Made by a program: the position numbers and the translations under genes
Shown here: piece by piece, positions 36,831-45,351 of the stretch
Layout: the number at the start of each line of letters is the position of its first letter
Numbering within the stretch: the first letter of the stretch is position 1
From: an uncultured Flavobacteriales bacterium
Lineage (GTDB): Bacteria; Bacteroidota; Bacteroidia; Flavobacteriales; BACL11
Direction: 5' to 3'
NCBI GenBank assembly: GCA_943789505.1
Contig: CALSUJ010000001.1
Coordinates: 806,001-870,000 of the forward strand
Length of the DNA stretch: 64,000 nucleotides
Notes under the pieces: model-generated
Seen by the model: the letters and a program-made list of their open reading frames with translations, nothing else
Databases searched by the model: none
Told to the model about the DNA's origin: nothing

Positions 36831-36861
36831 AAAAAAAGGCAATATTTTTATTGCCTTTTTT
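36831..36861 (+). terminator. rpsO terminator/attenuator before pnp
   Basis: A-run, GGCAATA-TTTT-TATTGCC hairpin and T-run, 19 bp after the rpsO stop. Partial read-through here would supply pnp transcript from the rpsO promoter. Confidence 0.85.
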
Positions 36862-36886
36862 AATTTTTATAAACAAAGAAGACAAG

Positions 36887-39023
36887 ATGATAAAAGAAGA
36901 AAAACAAATTATTACACTACCAGACGGTAGAGAGATTACTATCTCAACAGGAAAATTAGCGAAACAAGCACACGGATCAGTTGAATTAAGAATGGGTAAT
37001 ACTCATATGCTTGCAACTGTAGTTTCTAGCTTTAGTGCTAGAGAAGGAGTAGATTTTTTACCACTAACAGTAGATTATAGAGAGAAATTTGCTGCTGACG
37101 GAAGATTTCCTGGAGGATTCTTAAAAAGAGAAGGAAGACCAACTGACCAAGAAATATTAGTAATGCGTTTGGTTGACAGAATATTAAGACCTATGTTTCC
37201 TAGTGATTATCATGCTGAGGTACAAATTATGATATCTTTAAATTCACATGACCCGAACGTAAAGCCTGATGCTTTAGCTGCACTTGCTGCTTCAACTGCA
37301 ATTGCACTTTCTGACATTCCTTTTAACGGTCCTATTTCGGAATGTAGAGTAGCAAGAATTGATGGAAGTTTTATAATCAACCCTTCATCAGCAGAATTAG
37401 CAAATGCAGATATTGATCTTATGGTTGGAGCATCAGCTGATAGTGTAGCTATGGTTGAAGGAGAAATGAATGAAGTTTCAGAAGCAGAAATGATTGAAGC
37501 AATTAAAATTGGTCATGAAGCAATTAAAGTACAATGTGCTGCACAATTAGAATTAGCTGCTAAGGTTGGTGTTTCAGCTGATAAGAGAGAATACTGTCAT
37601 GAAAATCATGATGCAAGATTTAAAAGCTAAAATTAAGGCAGACACTTATGATGCTGTTTATTCTGTAGCTAATGAAGGTTTAGGTAAAGATGAAAGATCA
37701 GTTAAATTTAAAGCTGTAAAAACAGATTGGATTGCAGGCTTATCAGAGAATGAAGTTGAAGAATATGATTCGAAATTAATTGGTGTATACTACCATGATG
37801 TTGAAAAAGAAGCGATAAGAAATCTTGTATTAGCAGAAGGAAAAAGATTAGACGGAAGAGCAACAACTGAAATAAGACCTATTTGGTGTGAAGTAGATTA
37901 TTTATATAGCCCACATGGTTCAGCTGTATTTACAAGAGGTGAAACTCAATCATTAACAACTGTAACTTTAGGTTCGGCTACTGATGTTAATCGTTTGGAT
38001 GGTGTGACTCATCAAGGACATGAAAGTTTCTATTTACACTACAACTTTCCTCCTTTCTCTACAGGAGAAGCTAGAATGAAATTTAATGTAAGTAGAAGAG
38101 AAATTGGTCATGGAAATTTAGCACAAAGAGCATTGAAAAAGATGATTCCTGCTGACAATCCTTATACAGTACGTATTGTTTCTGATATTTTAGAATCAAA
38201 CGGATCATCTTCAATGGCAACTGTTTGTGCAGGTACTATGGCACTTATGGATGCAGGAATTAAAATTCAAAAACCAGTTTCTGGTATAGCTATGGGATTA
38301 ATTTCTGATGAAAAAGATCCAAATAACTATGCTGTACTTTCTGATATTTTAGGTGATGAAGATCATTTAGGAGATATGGACTTTAAAATCTGTGGTACTG
38401 CTGATGGTATTACTGCTTGTCAAATGGATATTAAAGTTCAAGGATTATCTTACGAAATTTTAGATAAAGCCTTAAACCAAGCAAGAGAAGGAAGATTACA
38501 TATTTTAGGAAAAATTATTGAGACAATTGCAGAACCAAGAGTACAATTAAAACCTCAAACTCCTAAGATTGTTGTATTAAAGGTACCAAAATCTACTATT
38601 GGTGGAATTATTGGACCTGGAGGTAAAATTATTCAAGAATTGCAAGCATCAACTGAAACTAATATTTCTATTGAAGAGATAGATAATATGGGTGTTGTTG
38701 AAATTTTAGGAACTGATCAAGAAAAAATTGATTTAGCAGTAGAACAAATAAAATCAATTGCCTTTATGCCTGAAATTGGAGCAATCTATAAAGGAAAAGT
38801 AAAATCAATTATGCCTTATGGTGCATTTATTGGAATTTCACCAAATACTGACGGTTTAGTTCATATTTCTGAGTTAGCCTGGGAAAGAGTTGACAATGTT
38901 GAAGATGTACTTAAGGAAGGAGATACTATTGAAGTAAAATTAATTGCTATTGACGAAAGAAGTGGTAAATTAAAATTATCAAGAAAAGTACTTTTACCTA
39001 AACCAGAAAAACAAACAAAATAA
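36887..39023 (+). CDS. pnp: Polyribonucleotide nucleotidyltransferase, one frameshift
   Basis: Polynucleotide phosphorylase, the phosphorolytic 3'-5' exonuclease of mRNA decay, about 712 residues when the two frames are joined. Frame 1 (36887-37630) has the first RNase PH domain ([21 protein letters not shown]) and ends near [10 protein letters not shown]. Frame 2 continues [12 protein letters not shown], the second PH domain ([12 protein letters not shown]), the KH domain ([16 protein letters not shown]) and the S1 domain ([20 protein letters not shown]). One extra base at 37616 (GCA-A-GAT) explains the break. The start ATG 36887 ([14 protein letters not shown]) is preferred; the ORF's extension to 36851 falls in the rpsO terminator. 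Both halves look under full coding constraint. Confidence 0.9.
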
Positions 39024-39100
39024 TTTTTTAAATAGTGTAACCTTTTGCAAAACCATCCGTATGATGATAGTGCAAAAGATTAATAACTAAAAGAATTCAG

Positions 39101-39965
39101 ATGAGACAACTAAAAATTACAAAGCAGGTTACCAATAGAGAAACTGCATCACTTGACAAATACTTACAAGAAATTGGAAGAGTAGATTTAATTACTGCTG
39201 AAGAGGAAGTAGAATTAGCACAAAAGATTAAAGCTGGTGATCAAAGAGCTCTTGAGAAGTTAACCAAAGCAAATTTACGTTTTGTAGTTTCAGTTGCCAA
39301 ACAATACCAAAATCAAGGACTTAACTTTACCTGATTTAATTAATGAAGGAAATCTTGGACTTATAAAGGCTGCAAAGCGTTTTGACGAAACAAGAGGATT
39401 TAAATTTATCTCATATGCTGTTTGGTGGATTCGCCAATCAATTCTACAAGCTTTAGCTGAACAATCTCGTATTGTAAGGTTACCACTTAATAAAATTGGT
39501 TCAATTAATAAAATCAACAAGGCTTATGCTATTTTAGAGCAAAAATTTGAACGCCCACCTACACCTGAAGAAATTGCAGATTTGGTTGAACTTTCACTTA
39601 CTGAAGTTAAACAATCACTTAAAAATACAGGGAGACATGTATCAATGGATGCTCCATTAATTGAAGGAGAAGACAGTAATTTATATGATGTAATGGGTTC
39701 TGACGAAAGCCCAAACCCAGATGCTGAATTAATGCTAGAATCATTAAGAGAGGAAATCAGAAGAGCTTTAGATACTTTAACACCTAGAGAAGCTGATGTT
39801 GTTTCTTCTTACTTTGGATTAAACGGTGGACACGCTATGACACTTGAAGAGATTGGTGAAAAATTTGATTTAACAAGAGAGAGAGTAAGACAAATTAAAG
39901 AAAAAGCAGTTAGGAGGCTGAAACAAACCTCAAGGAGTAAAATTTTAAAAACTTATTTAGGATAA
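39101..39965 (+). CDS. rpoD: Primary sigma factor RpoD, one frameshift
   Basis: Short Bacteroidota-type primary sigma factor, about 287 residues when joined. It starts [20 protein letters not shown] (region 1.2) and runs through [14 protein letters not shown] (2.1); the frame stops at TGA 39332-39334. The other frame takes over at [19 protein letters not shown], with region 2.4 [13 protein letters not shown], region 3 [13 protein letters not shown] and region 4.2 [21 protein letters not shown] single extra base at about 39323 (CTT-A-ACT) accounts for the break; the alternate frame has a TAA just upstream, so the shift site lies within 39323-39331. This gene must be functional in a living cell, so either the base is an error or the frame is corrected. 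A terminator follows at 39971. Confidence 0.9.
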
Positions 39966-39970
39966 TTAAA

Positions 39971-39990
39971 AGAGGGCTGTTAGCCCTCTT
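39971..39990 (+). terminator. rpoD terminator
   Basis: Hairpin AGAGGGCT-GTT-AGCCCTCT followed by TTTCTT, 6 bp after the rpoD stop. Confidence 0.85.
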
Positions 39991-40000
39991 TCTTATTACA

Positions 40001-40008
40001 TATATTTG
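40001..40008 (+). promoter_or_regulatory. rpe: -7 box of rpe, decides the start codon
   Basis: TATATTTG matches the TAnnTTTG element. Transcription would begin near 40015, downstream of the in-frame start at 40006, so the ATG at 40024 is the true start. Confidence 0.6.
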
Positions 40009-40023
40009 CCAAAAAAAGATTAC

Positions 40024-40674
40024 ATGTCACATAAAATAGCGCCTTCAATATTAGCAGCCGATTTCGGAAACCTTCAAAGAGATTGCGAAATGATTAATAA
40101 TAGCCAAGCTGATTGGTTTCACATTGACGTAATGGATGGTCATTTTGTTCCAAATATTTCTTATGGAATGCCAGTAATCCAGTCTATAAAAAAACACGCT
40201 ACTAAACCACTTGACGTACACCTGATGATAGAAAAGCCTGAACGCTATATTGAAGAGTTTGCGAAAGTTGGTGCAGATATCATTACTGTACATTACGAAT
40301 CAACAGTACATTTACATAGGACGCTTACTCAGATTGAAGACGTAGGATGTAAAGCTGGTGTAGTTTTAAACTTAACAACTCCAGTTAGTGTTTTGGAAGA
40401 TATTTTACCTAAATGTTATATGGTTTTATTAATGTCAATAAATCCAGGATTTGGAGGGCAAAAGTTTGAAGAAATAACTTACAACAAAGTAAGAAAACTT
40501 AGACAAATGGCTAATGATCAAGATCTAAATACTCATATAGAAATTGATGGTGGGGTAACATCTGCAAATGCAAAAAAATTATTAGATGCAGGTGCTGATG
40601 TATTAGTTGCAGGAAGCTTTATATTTAAATCAGAAAACCCTACGCAAACTATTGCTGAATTAAAAGCAATTTAA
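40024..40674 (+). CDS. rpe: Ribulose-phosphate 3-epimerase
   Basis: 216-residue TIM-barrel epimerase interconverting ribulose 5-phosphate and xylulose 5-phosphate. Signatures: KIAPSILAADFGNL, WFHIDVMDGHFVPN (metal and catalytic Asp), DVHLMIEKPERYI, LLMSINPGFGGQKF, HIEIDGGVTSANA and VAGSFIF. Length is normal when started at ATG 40024. It ends convergent with the saccharopine dehydrogenase-like gene (4-bp overlap). Confidence 0.96.
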   Translation: MSHKIAPSILAADFGNLQRDCEMINNSQADWFHIDVMDGHFVPNISYGMPVIQSIKKHATKPLDVHLMIEKPERYIEEFAKVGADIITVHYESTVHLHRTLTQIEDVGCKAGVVLNLTTPVSVLEDILPKCYMVLLMSINPGFGGQKFEEITYNKVRKLRQMANDQDLNTHIEIDGGVTSANAKKLLDAGADVLVAGSFIFKSENPTQTIAELKAI

Positions 40675-41873
40675 TTTCCGTTTACGTAATTTCTTAAGTA
40701 TTCAAAATTTGGAGTTAAATCACCAACTTTACAAATAGTTGCATTAGCAATAATTTGCTCATCATCACTAATTAATAAAGAAGGGATAATTTTAGCTAGC
40801 ATCTCATTACCAAAATCCTCTGAAGCATCTTTTGGTAACTCACAAGGTAAATTATCAACTGCCATAACAGCAACTGCACCCTCATTTCTAAAATCTATTT
40901 CTTGTTCTGATTGTTTATCATATCCATAGATTGGATTAGCAATAGTTGAAGGTTTAATTGTACAAGCAACAGGCCCATTTATATCACAAGAAACATCTGC
41001 TACAACTTTCAGATTAAAGTCTGGACTCTTTGCATCCTCTCTAGTAAATAAGAAAGGAGAACCAGAACTATAATAATGTCCTGCAATAAAAATATCAGCA
41101 TGTATGGCATAGTCCATAAAGGATGATTTAAACAATTCAGGATTACTATAAAACTCTTGTTTTACAGTAATACTTCCATCTTTTCTAACATTATAATCCA
41201 TAGTATTTAAACGCACAAAAACAGCTTCATTAAAAGTATCTTGAATGAATTCTAATCTTGAAACTTCTCTGATATTTGACTTTTCCATAATTTCCATAAT
41301 GCCATTCCCTACCCTACCATTTCCAGTAATTATAATTTTTTCATTACTTAGTTTTATTTTACTAATTTCAGACTCCATTTCAATTCTATCCTCACAATTA
41401 TGAGCTACTTTTAAGTTGTATTTTCCTGATTTTAAACCATAGGTTAAAAAACCATTATAAGCACCCACAATACCCGCATATCTTCCAAAACCCAAAAGGC
41501 GCTTTCCCTGCTTATTCCTTAAAACTTCATAATCAACCATATTTATATTAAGTTCAATCATTTTCAATAACAACTCTCTATTATAAAACTGTTCTTTTAT
41601 GGTATGGGAAAAATATAAATAAGTTTTATTAGCAATTAATGATTCTTTTGGAACTTCCTTCACTCCTATTAACACATCACAATCATTCAAATCATCAACA
41701 ACATCAATTCCCTCAGCAATATACATAGCATCTGAAAAGCACCTTATAGCGCTACTTTTCACTGAAATTTCAATGTCTGGGTACGTGTCTAGTAGTCTTC
41801 TACATTGCTCTGGCGTTAAAGGGACACGCTTATCGGCAGGTACTTTTTCTTCTTTTAAAACTCCTATCTTCAT
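40671..41873 (-). CDS. Saccharopine dehydrogenase (lysine-forming)-like oxidoreductase
   Basis: 400-residue enzyme of the alanine dehydrogenase/PNT N-terminal superfamily. It starts MKIGVLKEEKVPADKRVPLTP and contains YFSHTIKEQFYN, DYEVLRNKQGKRLLGFGRYAG, IITGNGRVGNGIMEIME (nucleotide loop GxGxxG variant) and VVADVSCDINGPVACTI. This combination is that of NAD-dependent saccharopine dehydrogenase (LYS1 type). Its role in bacteria with the diaminopimelate route is not settled; it may act in lysine breakdown. Single gene, divergent from ssrA. Confidence 0.82.
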   Translation of the reverse strand: MKIGVLKEEKVPADKRVPLTPEQCRRLLDTYPDIEISVKSSAIRCFSDAMYIAEGIDVVDDLNDCDVLIGVKEVPKESLIANKTYLYFSHTIKEQFYNRELLLKMIELNINMVDYEVLRNKQGKRLLGFGRYAGIVGAYNGFLTYGLKSGKYNLKVAHNCEDRIEMESEISKIKLSNEKIIITGNGRVGNGIMEIMEKSNIREVSRLEFIQDTFNEAVFVRLNTMDYNVRKDGSITVKQEFYSNPELFKSSFMDYAIHADIFIAGHYYSSGSPFLFTREDAKSPDFNLKVVADVSCDINGPVACTIKPSTIANPIYGYDKQSEQEIDFRNEGAVAVMAVDNLPCELPKDASEDFGNEMLAKIIPSLLISDDEQIIANATICKVGDLTPNFEYLRNYVNGN

Positions 41874-41933
41874 AATGCTATAAATTTGAATAACAAAAGT
41901 AAAAAAAGAAGAAGACTTAACTAGTCATTTTTG

Positions 41934-41941
41934 TAATTTTG
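41934..41941 (+). promoter_or_regulatory. ssrA: -7 box of ssrA
   Basis: TAATTTTG fits TAnnTTTG and lies 20 bp before the mature 5' end of tmRNA. Confidence 0.5.
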
Positions 41942-41961
41942 CACTTGTTCATTAATTTATT

Positions 41962-42330
41962 GGGGCTGACTGGATTTGACTGCAAGTGCATTTTTTAGTA
42001 AGCATGTCGAGCATTGTGTTTTGGCTCGTAAATATCAAAATTCACATTTTTAATTGGCGAGAATAACTACGCTTTAGCTGCCTAATTTATATAATTACGT
42101 TAGCTTTTGTCTCTTTTATAGGACTTCCTGTCTCCTATAGATCTTGAGGCATAATCAAAATCAGGATAGTTGGTTTATTGCTTTTATAAACCAGCAAAAA
42201 TTTAAAAAGCTAAGAATTGGGTTTGGATATCTTATATCCAACTTAATTTCGAAAATCAAAATAAGATAAACATGTAGAAAGTTATTTAATTCCTTGTTTG
42301 GACGGGGGTTCGATGCCCCCCAGCTCCACA
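41962..42330 (+). ncRNA. ssrA: tmRNA (tag GENNYALAA)
   Basis: One-piece tmRNA of about 369 nt. The 5' tRNA-like end GGGGCTGACTGGATTTGAC pairs with the 3' end CAGCTCCA, and the T arm is GGGGG-TTCGATG-CCCCC. The tag reading frame at 42056-42085 runs from a GGC resume codon: Gly-Glu-Asn-Asn-Tyr-Ala-Leu-Ala-Ala then TAA, the tag expected in Bacteroidota. Rescues stalled ribosomes and marks the nascent chains for proteolysis. Confidence 0.97.
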
Positions 42331-42336
42331 AGAAAT

Positions 42337-42360
42337 AACCCCACTCATTTGAGTGGGGTT
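42337..42360. terminator. ssrA terminator (bidirectional)
   Basis: AACCCCACTC-ATTT-GAGTGGGGTT with TTATTTAT after it on the plus strand. It also lies 4 bp beyond the stop of the minus-strand DUF4377 gene. The core CCACTCATTTGAGTGG recurs at 61992-62015. Confidence 0.85.
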
Positions 42361-42364
42361 TTAT

Positions 42365-42904
42365 TTATCTAATACTTACTAATCTAATTCTTTTTCCATT
42401 AACAAAATTAAAGTTTCCTCTAAAACCAATTTCATTACCTATCCTCTCCCTAAAAGATTCTAGAAACTTTTGAGGTACTTCAATCTCAACATTATCCATA
42501 TAAAGATAAGTTCTTTCATTTAACTGATTTAAAGTGTAGTTAGAAGTCCCATCTTCTTCTAATTTATGATAATACCTTAAAGGATCAATAGACATACTAA
42601 ATATTAACGTATCAGCTACCTTTTCTTTGGAAATGATTTTTAACAAAGAATACTCATAACGAGTTCCATCTGACAGCTCGCCTACATTAAACTCTTTAAC
42701 TCTTAAAGTATAATAATATCCCCATTCAAAATTAAATCCATCAATATACTCTACTTCAGAATCAGGAGAATCAAGTACTAGCCTTTTGAAATGCTCATAA
42801 TTCTGAGTATACATGTGAGGCTCAATTTTTATTTCTTTAATTACTGCTTGCTGACCAAATATAAATGTGGGAAAACAAAATAATATGAGATATAATTTAT
42901 TCAC
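42365..42904 (-). CDS. Secreted DUF4377-like protein
   Basis: 179-residue exported protein with signal peptide MNKLYLILFCFPTFIFGQ. The segment YIDGFNFEWGYYYTLRVKEF matches the DUF4377 pattern (Gly-Phe then Glu-x-Gly-Tyr-x-Tyr-x-Leu-x-Val), a small domain found in secreted and lipoproteins of Bacteroidota, of unknown function. There is no lipobox, so it is probably periplasmic. A dispersed repeat begins 17 bp upstream of the start. Confidence 0.7.
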   Translation of the reverse strand: MNKLYLILFCFPTFIFGQQAVIKEIKIEPHMYTQNYEHFKRLVLDSPDSEVEYIDGFNFEWGYYYTLRVKEFNVGELSDGTRYEYSLLKIISKEKVADTLIFSMSIDPLRYYHKLEEDGTSNYTLNQLNERTYLYMDNVEIEVPQKFLESFRERIGNEIGFRGNFNFVNGKRIRLVSIR

Positions 42905-42920
42905 GACACAAACTTACTCA

Positions 42921-42998
42921 ATAATTTTCTAAAAAAGTTCGAACTTAGAACCGAGAGACCCACCAAACATAAACTCACTCATCAAGTGGATTTTTTAC
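42921..42998. repeat. Dispersed intergenic repeat, copy A
   Basis: About 78 bp that align at roughly 80% with 62762-62838. Shared anchors are TAATTTTCTAAAA, GAACTTA, ACCGAGAG and AAACTCACT, ending in a GGATTTTT run. Both copies lie just 5' of a minus-strand gene. Confidence 0.6.
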
Positions 42999-44092
42999 TC
43001 AATAATTATCTTTTTTTCAACCGTTCCATCATCATAGATGTAAAAGAGAACTTCATTCTTAGTGCCTTTAGTTTGTCTTCCTATTATTTCTGTTAATTTA
43101 AGAAGTTCTTTTTTAGTAGCATATTCTTCTACTGCGCTAGATAAACAAGCAGAAGTACAAGCAGCTAGATTAGGATACATTCCTGCGCCAGTTCCAGGAT
43201 CAATACAAGCGTTATTTACACAATCCCAAGATGGTACAGTAAAAGCCATCTGACTAAAAAAGTCCCATATTTCCTGCTCAATTACCATATCGCCATCATC
43301 CCCCCAACTATGTCCACTTTTATGAGTGTATAACCATACCTTATTATCTGAGTTGGGAGCAGAATACTTATAACTAATAGTAATCTTATTAGGATTATTA
43401 AAATTAGGGAATGTGTCAATTACAAGATCTGTTAGAGAATTCTGATTTACCCAAAAATTAATTATTGTGTCTATACTCAAATAAGGCCCCCAATACGGAT
43501 CAGAAGGATCTCCACCTATTAGTGTGACATTATCATTTCTTCCATGCATCTCAAATATAGAGACAGGCACTACTGGAGTACAAATATTGTTAGCTAAGCC
43601 ATTCGGAAATATTGTTCCTGCTACTGGAGCAAATGCTCTAAACACGTTTGGCCCTTCACAAGCCAATAAATATGATAATTCACCACCATTTGACATTCCT
43701 GTGAAGAAAGTATTTAAAGTACTTAACTGATGTGTAGATTGCAAGTAGGATGCCAAAGAAACTATAAAATCTACATCATCAATAGTAACACCAAAATGAA
43801 AATTATAGCCAACATTCCAGAAATTATCTCCATTAAAATCTGTAGTTCCTTGTGGGTAACAAACAGCAAAACCATTTTGATCTGCAATTGAATTCATTCC
43901 ACAATAATTCATAATTCCCTGAGCTGAACCTGTAAAGCCATGAGCCACAAAAACTAACGGAGCGTCAACTGGCAAATTTACTGGAGCATAATATATATAC
44001 TCTCTATTTAATCCATTATGCATGAAATTAAATGTTTGTTGCCCAAACCCAATCATAGGCAAGCAAAGTAATATTAGTAATAGTTTTTTCAT
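42995..44092 (-). CDS. Secreted PHB-depolymerase/LpqC-type esterase with C-terminal sorting tail
   Basis: 365-residue secreted alpha/beta hydrolase. Signal peptide MKKLLLILLCLPMIGFGQ. Core motifs: LVFVAHGFTGSAQG (oxyanion region), FAVCYPQGT, nucleophile elbow FTGMSNGGELSY (Ser) and HKSGHSWGD (His). This is the LpqC group that includes poly-hydroxybutyrate depolymerases and feruloyl esterases. A short Cys-containing linker (CVNNACIDPGTGAG) precedes the tail LTEIIGRQTKGTK and FYIYDDGTVEKKIIIE, a type IX sorting-like end matching the M36 protease. Substrate not known. Confidence 0.85.
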   Translation of the reverse strand: MKKLLLILLCLPMIGFGQQTFNFMHNGLNREYIYYAPVNLPVDAPLVFVAHGFTGSAQGIMNYCGMNSIADQNGFAVCYPQGTTDFNGDNFWNVGYNFHFGVTIDDVDFIVSLASYLQSTHQLSTLNTFFTGMSNGGELSYLLACEGPNVFRAFAPVAGTIFPNGLANNICTPVVPVSIFEMHGRNDNVTLIGGDPSDPYWGPYLSIDTIINFWVNQNSLTDLVIDTFPNFNNPNKITISYKYSAPNSDNKVWLYTHKSGHSWGDDGDMVIEQEIWDFFSQMAFTVPSWDCVNNACIDPGTGAGMYPNLAACTSACLSSAVEEYATKKELLKLTEIIGRQTKGTKNEVLFYIYDDGTVEKKIIIE

Positions 44093-44131
44093 AATATAAA
44101 AATATATAATTATTTTTTAATTCTTGAAATT

Positions 44132-44809
44132 CTATTGTTTAAAAATATCAAAATTACTTTTAAAAAATTCATTCATATCAGATGCTGGGTTAGTACTTAA
44201 TCTTGGAAAAGGTAATTCAATTATTTTATTCATAGTATAATAAGAATTTAAACCCCCTACTCCTACTGAACTACTAATCTCAAGGTTTAAAGCGCCTTCA
44301 GTCATAAAATCAATACTATCATCTATCAAAATATGTTCTACCTCACCAATGATAAATTTACAACCGTTGCTCTTAATTGGAATAATCTCATTTAATTTAA
44401 GCCCTAACTTAACTTTACTTTCTTTCACAAAAGGCGGAAGATAATTATCAATATAAAAACTTTCTAAATTACAATAATCAAACTCTGATTGATCATGGTT
44501 AAAACTAATTGATGTATAGTGAGCCTTTTCAATAAAAGTAGAATGGACATGATTAATTGTAAATTGTTTAGTTTCTAATATATTATCTAAGGTATCCCGT
44601 TTTACATCTTTATTTGGACGCATTACAAAACCAATAAGTGCTGGGTTGCTTCCTAAATGGACAACTGAACTGAATATGGCTAAGTTTGTACAACCTTTTT
44701 CACTTATAGTACCAATCAAATTAGCAGATTTGATACCCGTAATAGAATTCATTAGCCTTAATCTTTTAACTCTATTTAAATCCTTAATTTCTAATTTTGT
44801 ATAATGCAT
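44132..44809 (-). CDS. Flavin reductase-like FMN-binding protein
   Basis: 225-residue protein of the flavin reductase-like (FMN-binding split barrel) family. Features: ANLIGTISEKGCTNLAIFSS, NPALIGFVMRPNK, QFTINHVHSTFIEKAHYTS and IGEVEHILI. Such proteins reduce flavins with NAD(P)H or act as flavoenzymes themselves. It is the last gene of a probable four-gene operon (SDR, RND/MMPL protein, unknown protein, flavin reductase) with a 37-bp gap from the gene before it. Confidence 0.82.
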   Translation of the reverse strand: MHYTKLEIKDLNRVKRLRLMNSITGIKSANLIGTISEKGCTNLAIFSSVVHLGSNPALIGFVMRPNKDVKRDTLDNILETKQFTINHVHSTFIEKAHYTSISFNHDQSEFDYCNLESFYIDNYLPPFVKESKVKLGLKLNEIIPIKSNGCKFIIGEVEHILIDDSIDFMTEGALNLEISSSVGVGGLNSYYTMNKIIELPFPRLSTNPASDMNEFFKSNFDIFKQ

Positions 44810-44846
44810 CTATAATAATTTTTAGTTAAACTAATTAGTGACTATA

Positions 44847-45350
44847 TTAAATATTTCTTGTATCATAAGCCCAATGTAATAAAGCTTGTCTTTGTTTTTT
44901 TCTGCAAGATAAATCACCAGGAATACAATTTTTCTTTATAGCTCCTAAGTGCCTAACCATTGACTTCCATCTCTTAATTTGACGCAAATCCTCAACCGCT
45001 AACCTTCTTCCCATAAAATACCTACAATACCACTGAAACCATCCTCTAGGGTCATCTTCATAAATCCAACCCTTTTCTTGCCAATGAGACAAGGGCATAG
45101 ATGCATCAATTTTAAAATAATTTAGATTTATATTTTTATTTTCTTTTGACAAAACTGCATTTTCAAACCAATTTTTTGGAAATTCATTAATGCAATCAGT
45201 CATGTATTTCCCACCAAATATCCCTAAATCCAACATCTGTTTCGGATTAAGCTCTGGTATAAAATCAGGATGAAAATTAACACCCTCTTTTTCAGTAAGA
45301 AAATAGTGAAAATCATTTTGCATATTATCATTAACAACTACTAATTTCAT
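44847..45350 (-). CDS. Conserved protein of unknown function in flavin reductase operon
   Basis: 167-residue soluble protein rich in Trp, His and Cys: NFHPDFIPELNPKQMLDLGIF, WFENAVLSKEN, EKGWIYEDDPRGWFQWYCRY, MVRHLGAIKKNCIPGDLSC and RQRQALLHWAYD. I do not know a named family. The conserved-looking Cys pair, Arg-rich segments and WYCRYFMGRR suggest a ligand- or nucleic-acid-binding fold, but nothing decides this. It begins one base after the RND/MMPL stop, so it is surely co-translated with the exporter. Confidence 0.7.
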   Translation of the reverse strand: MKLVVVNDNMQNDFHYFLTEKEGVNFHPDFIPELNPKQMLDLGIFGGKYMTDCINEFPKNWFENAVLSKENKNINLNYFKIDASMPLSHWQEKGWIYEDDPRGWFQWYCRYFMGRRLAVEDLRQIKRWKSMVRHLGAIKKNCIPGDLSCRKKQRQALLHWAYDTRNI

Positions 45351-45351
45351 A

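Noticed and set aside
34757-37630. Poly-A slippage as the cause of the fbaA and pnp breaks
   Set aside because: The junctions have at most two A in a row, unlike the long A tracts known for transcript slippage.
41934-42060. Riboswitch upstream of or inside the 42-kb non-coding block
   Set aside because: The whole block is explained by tmRNA ends and tag frame.
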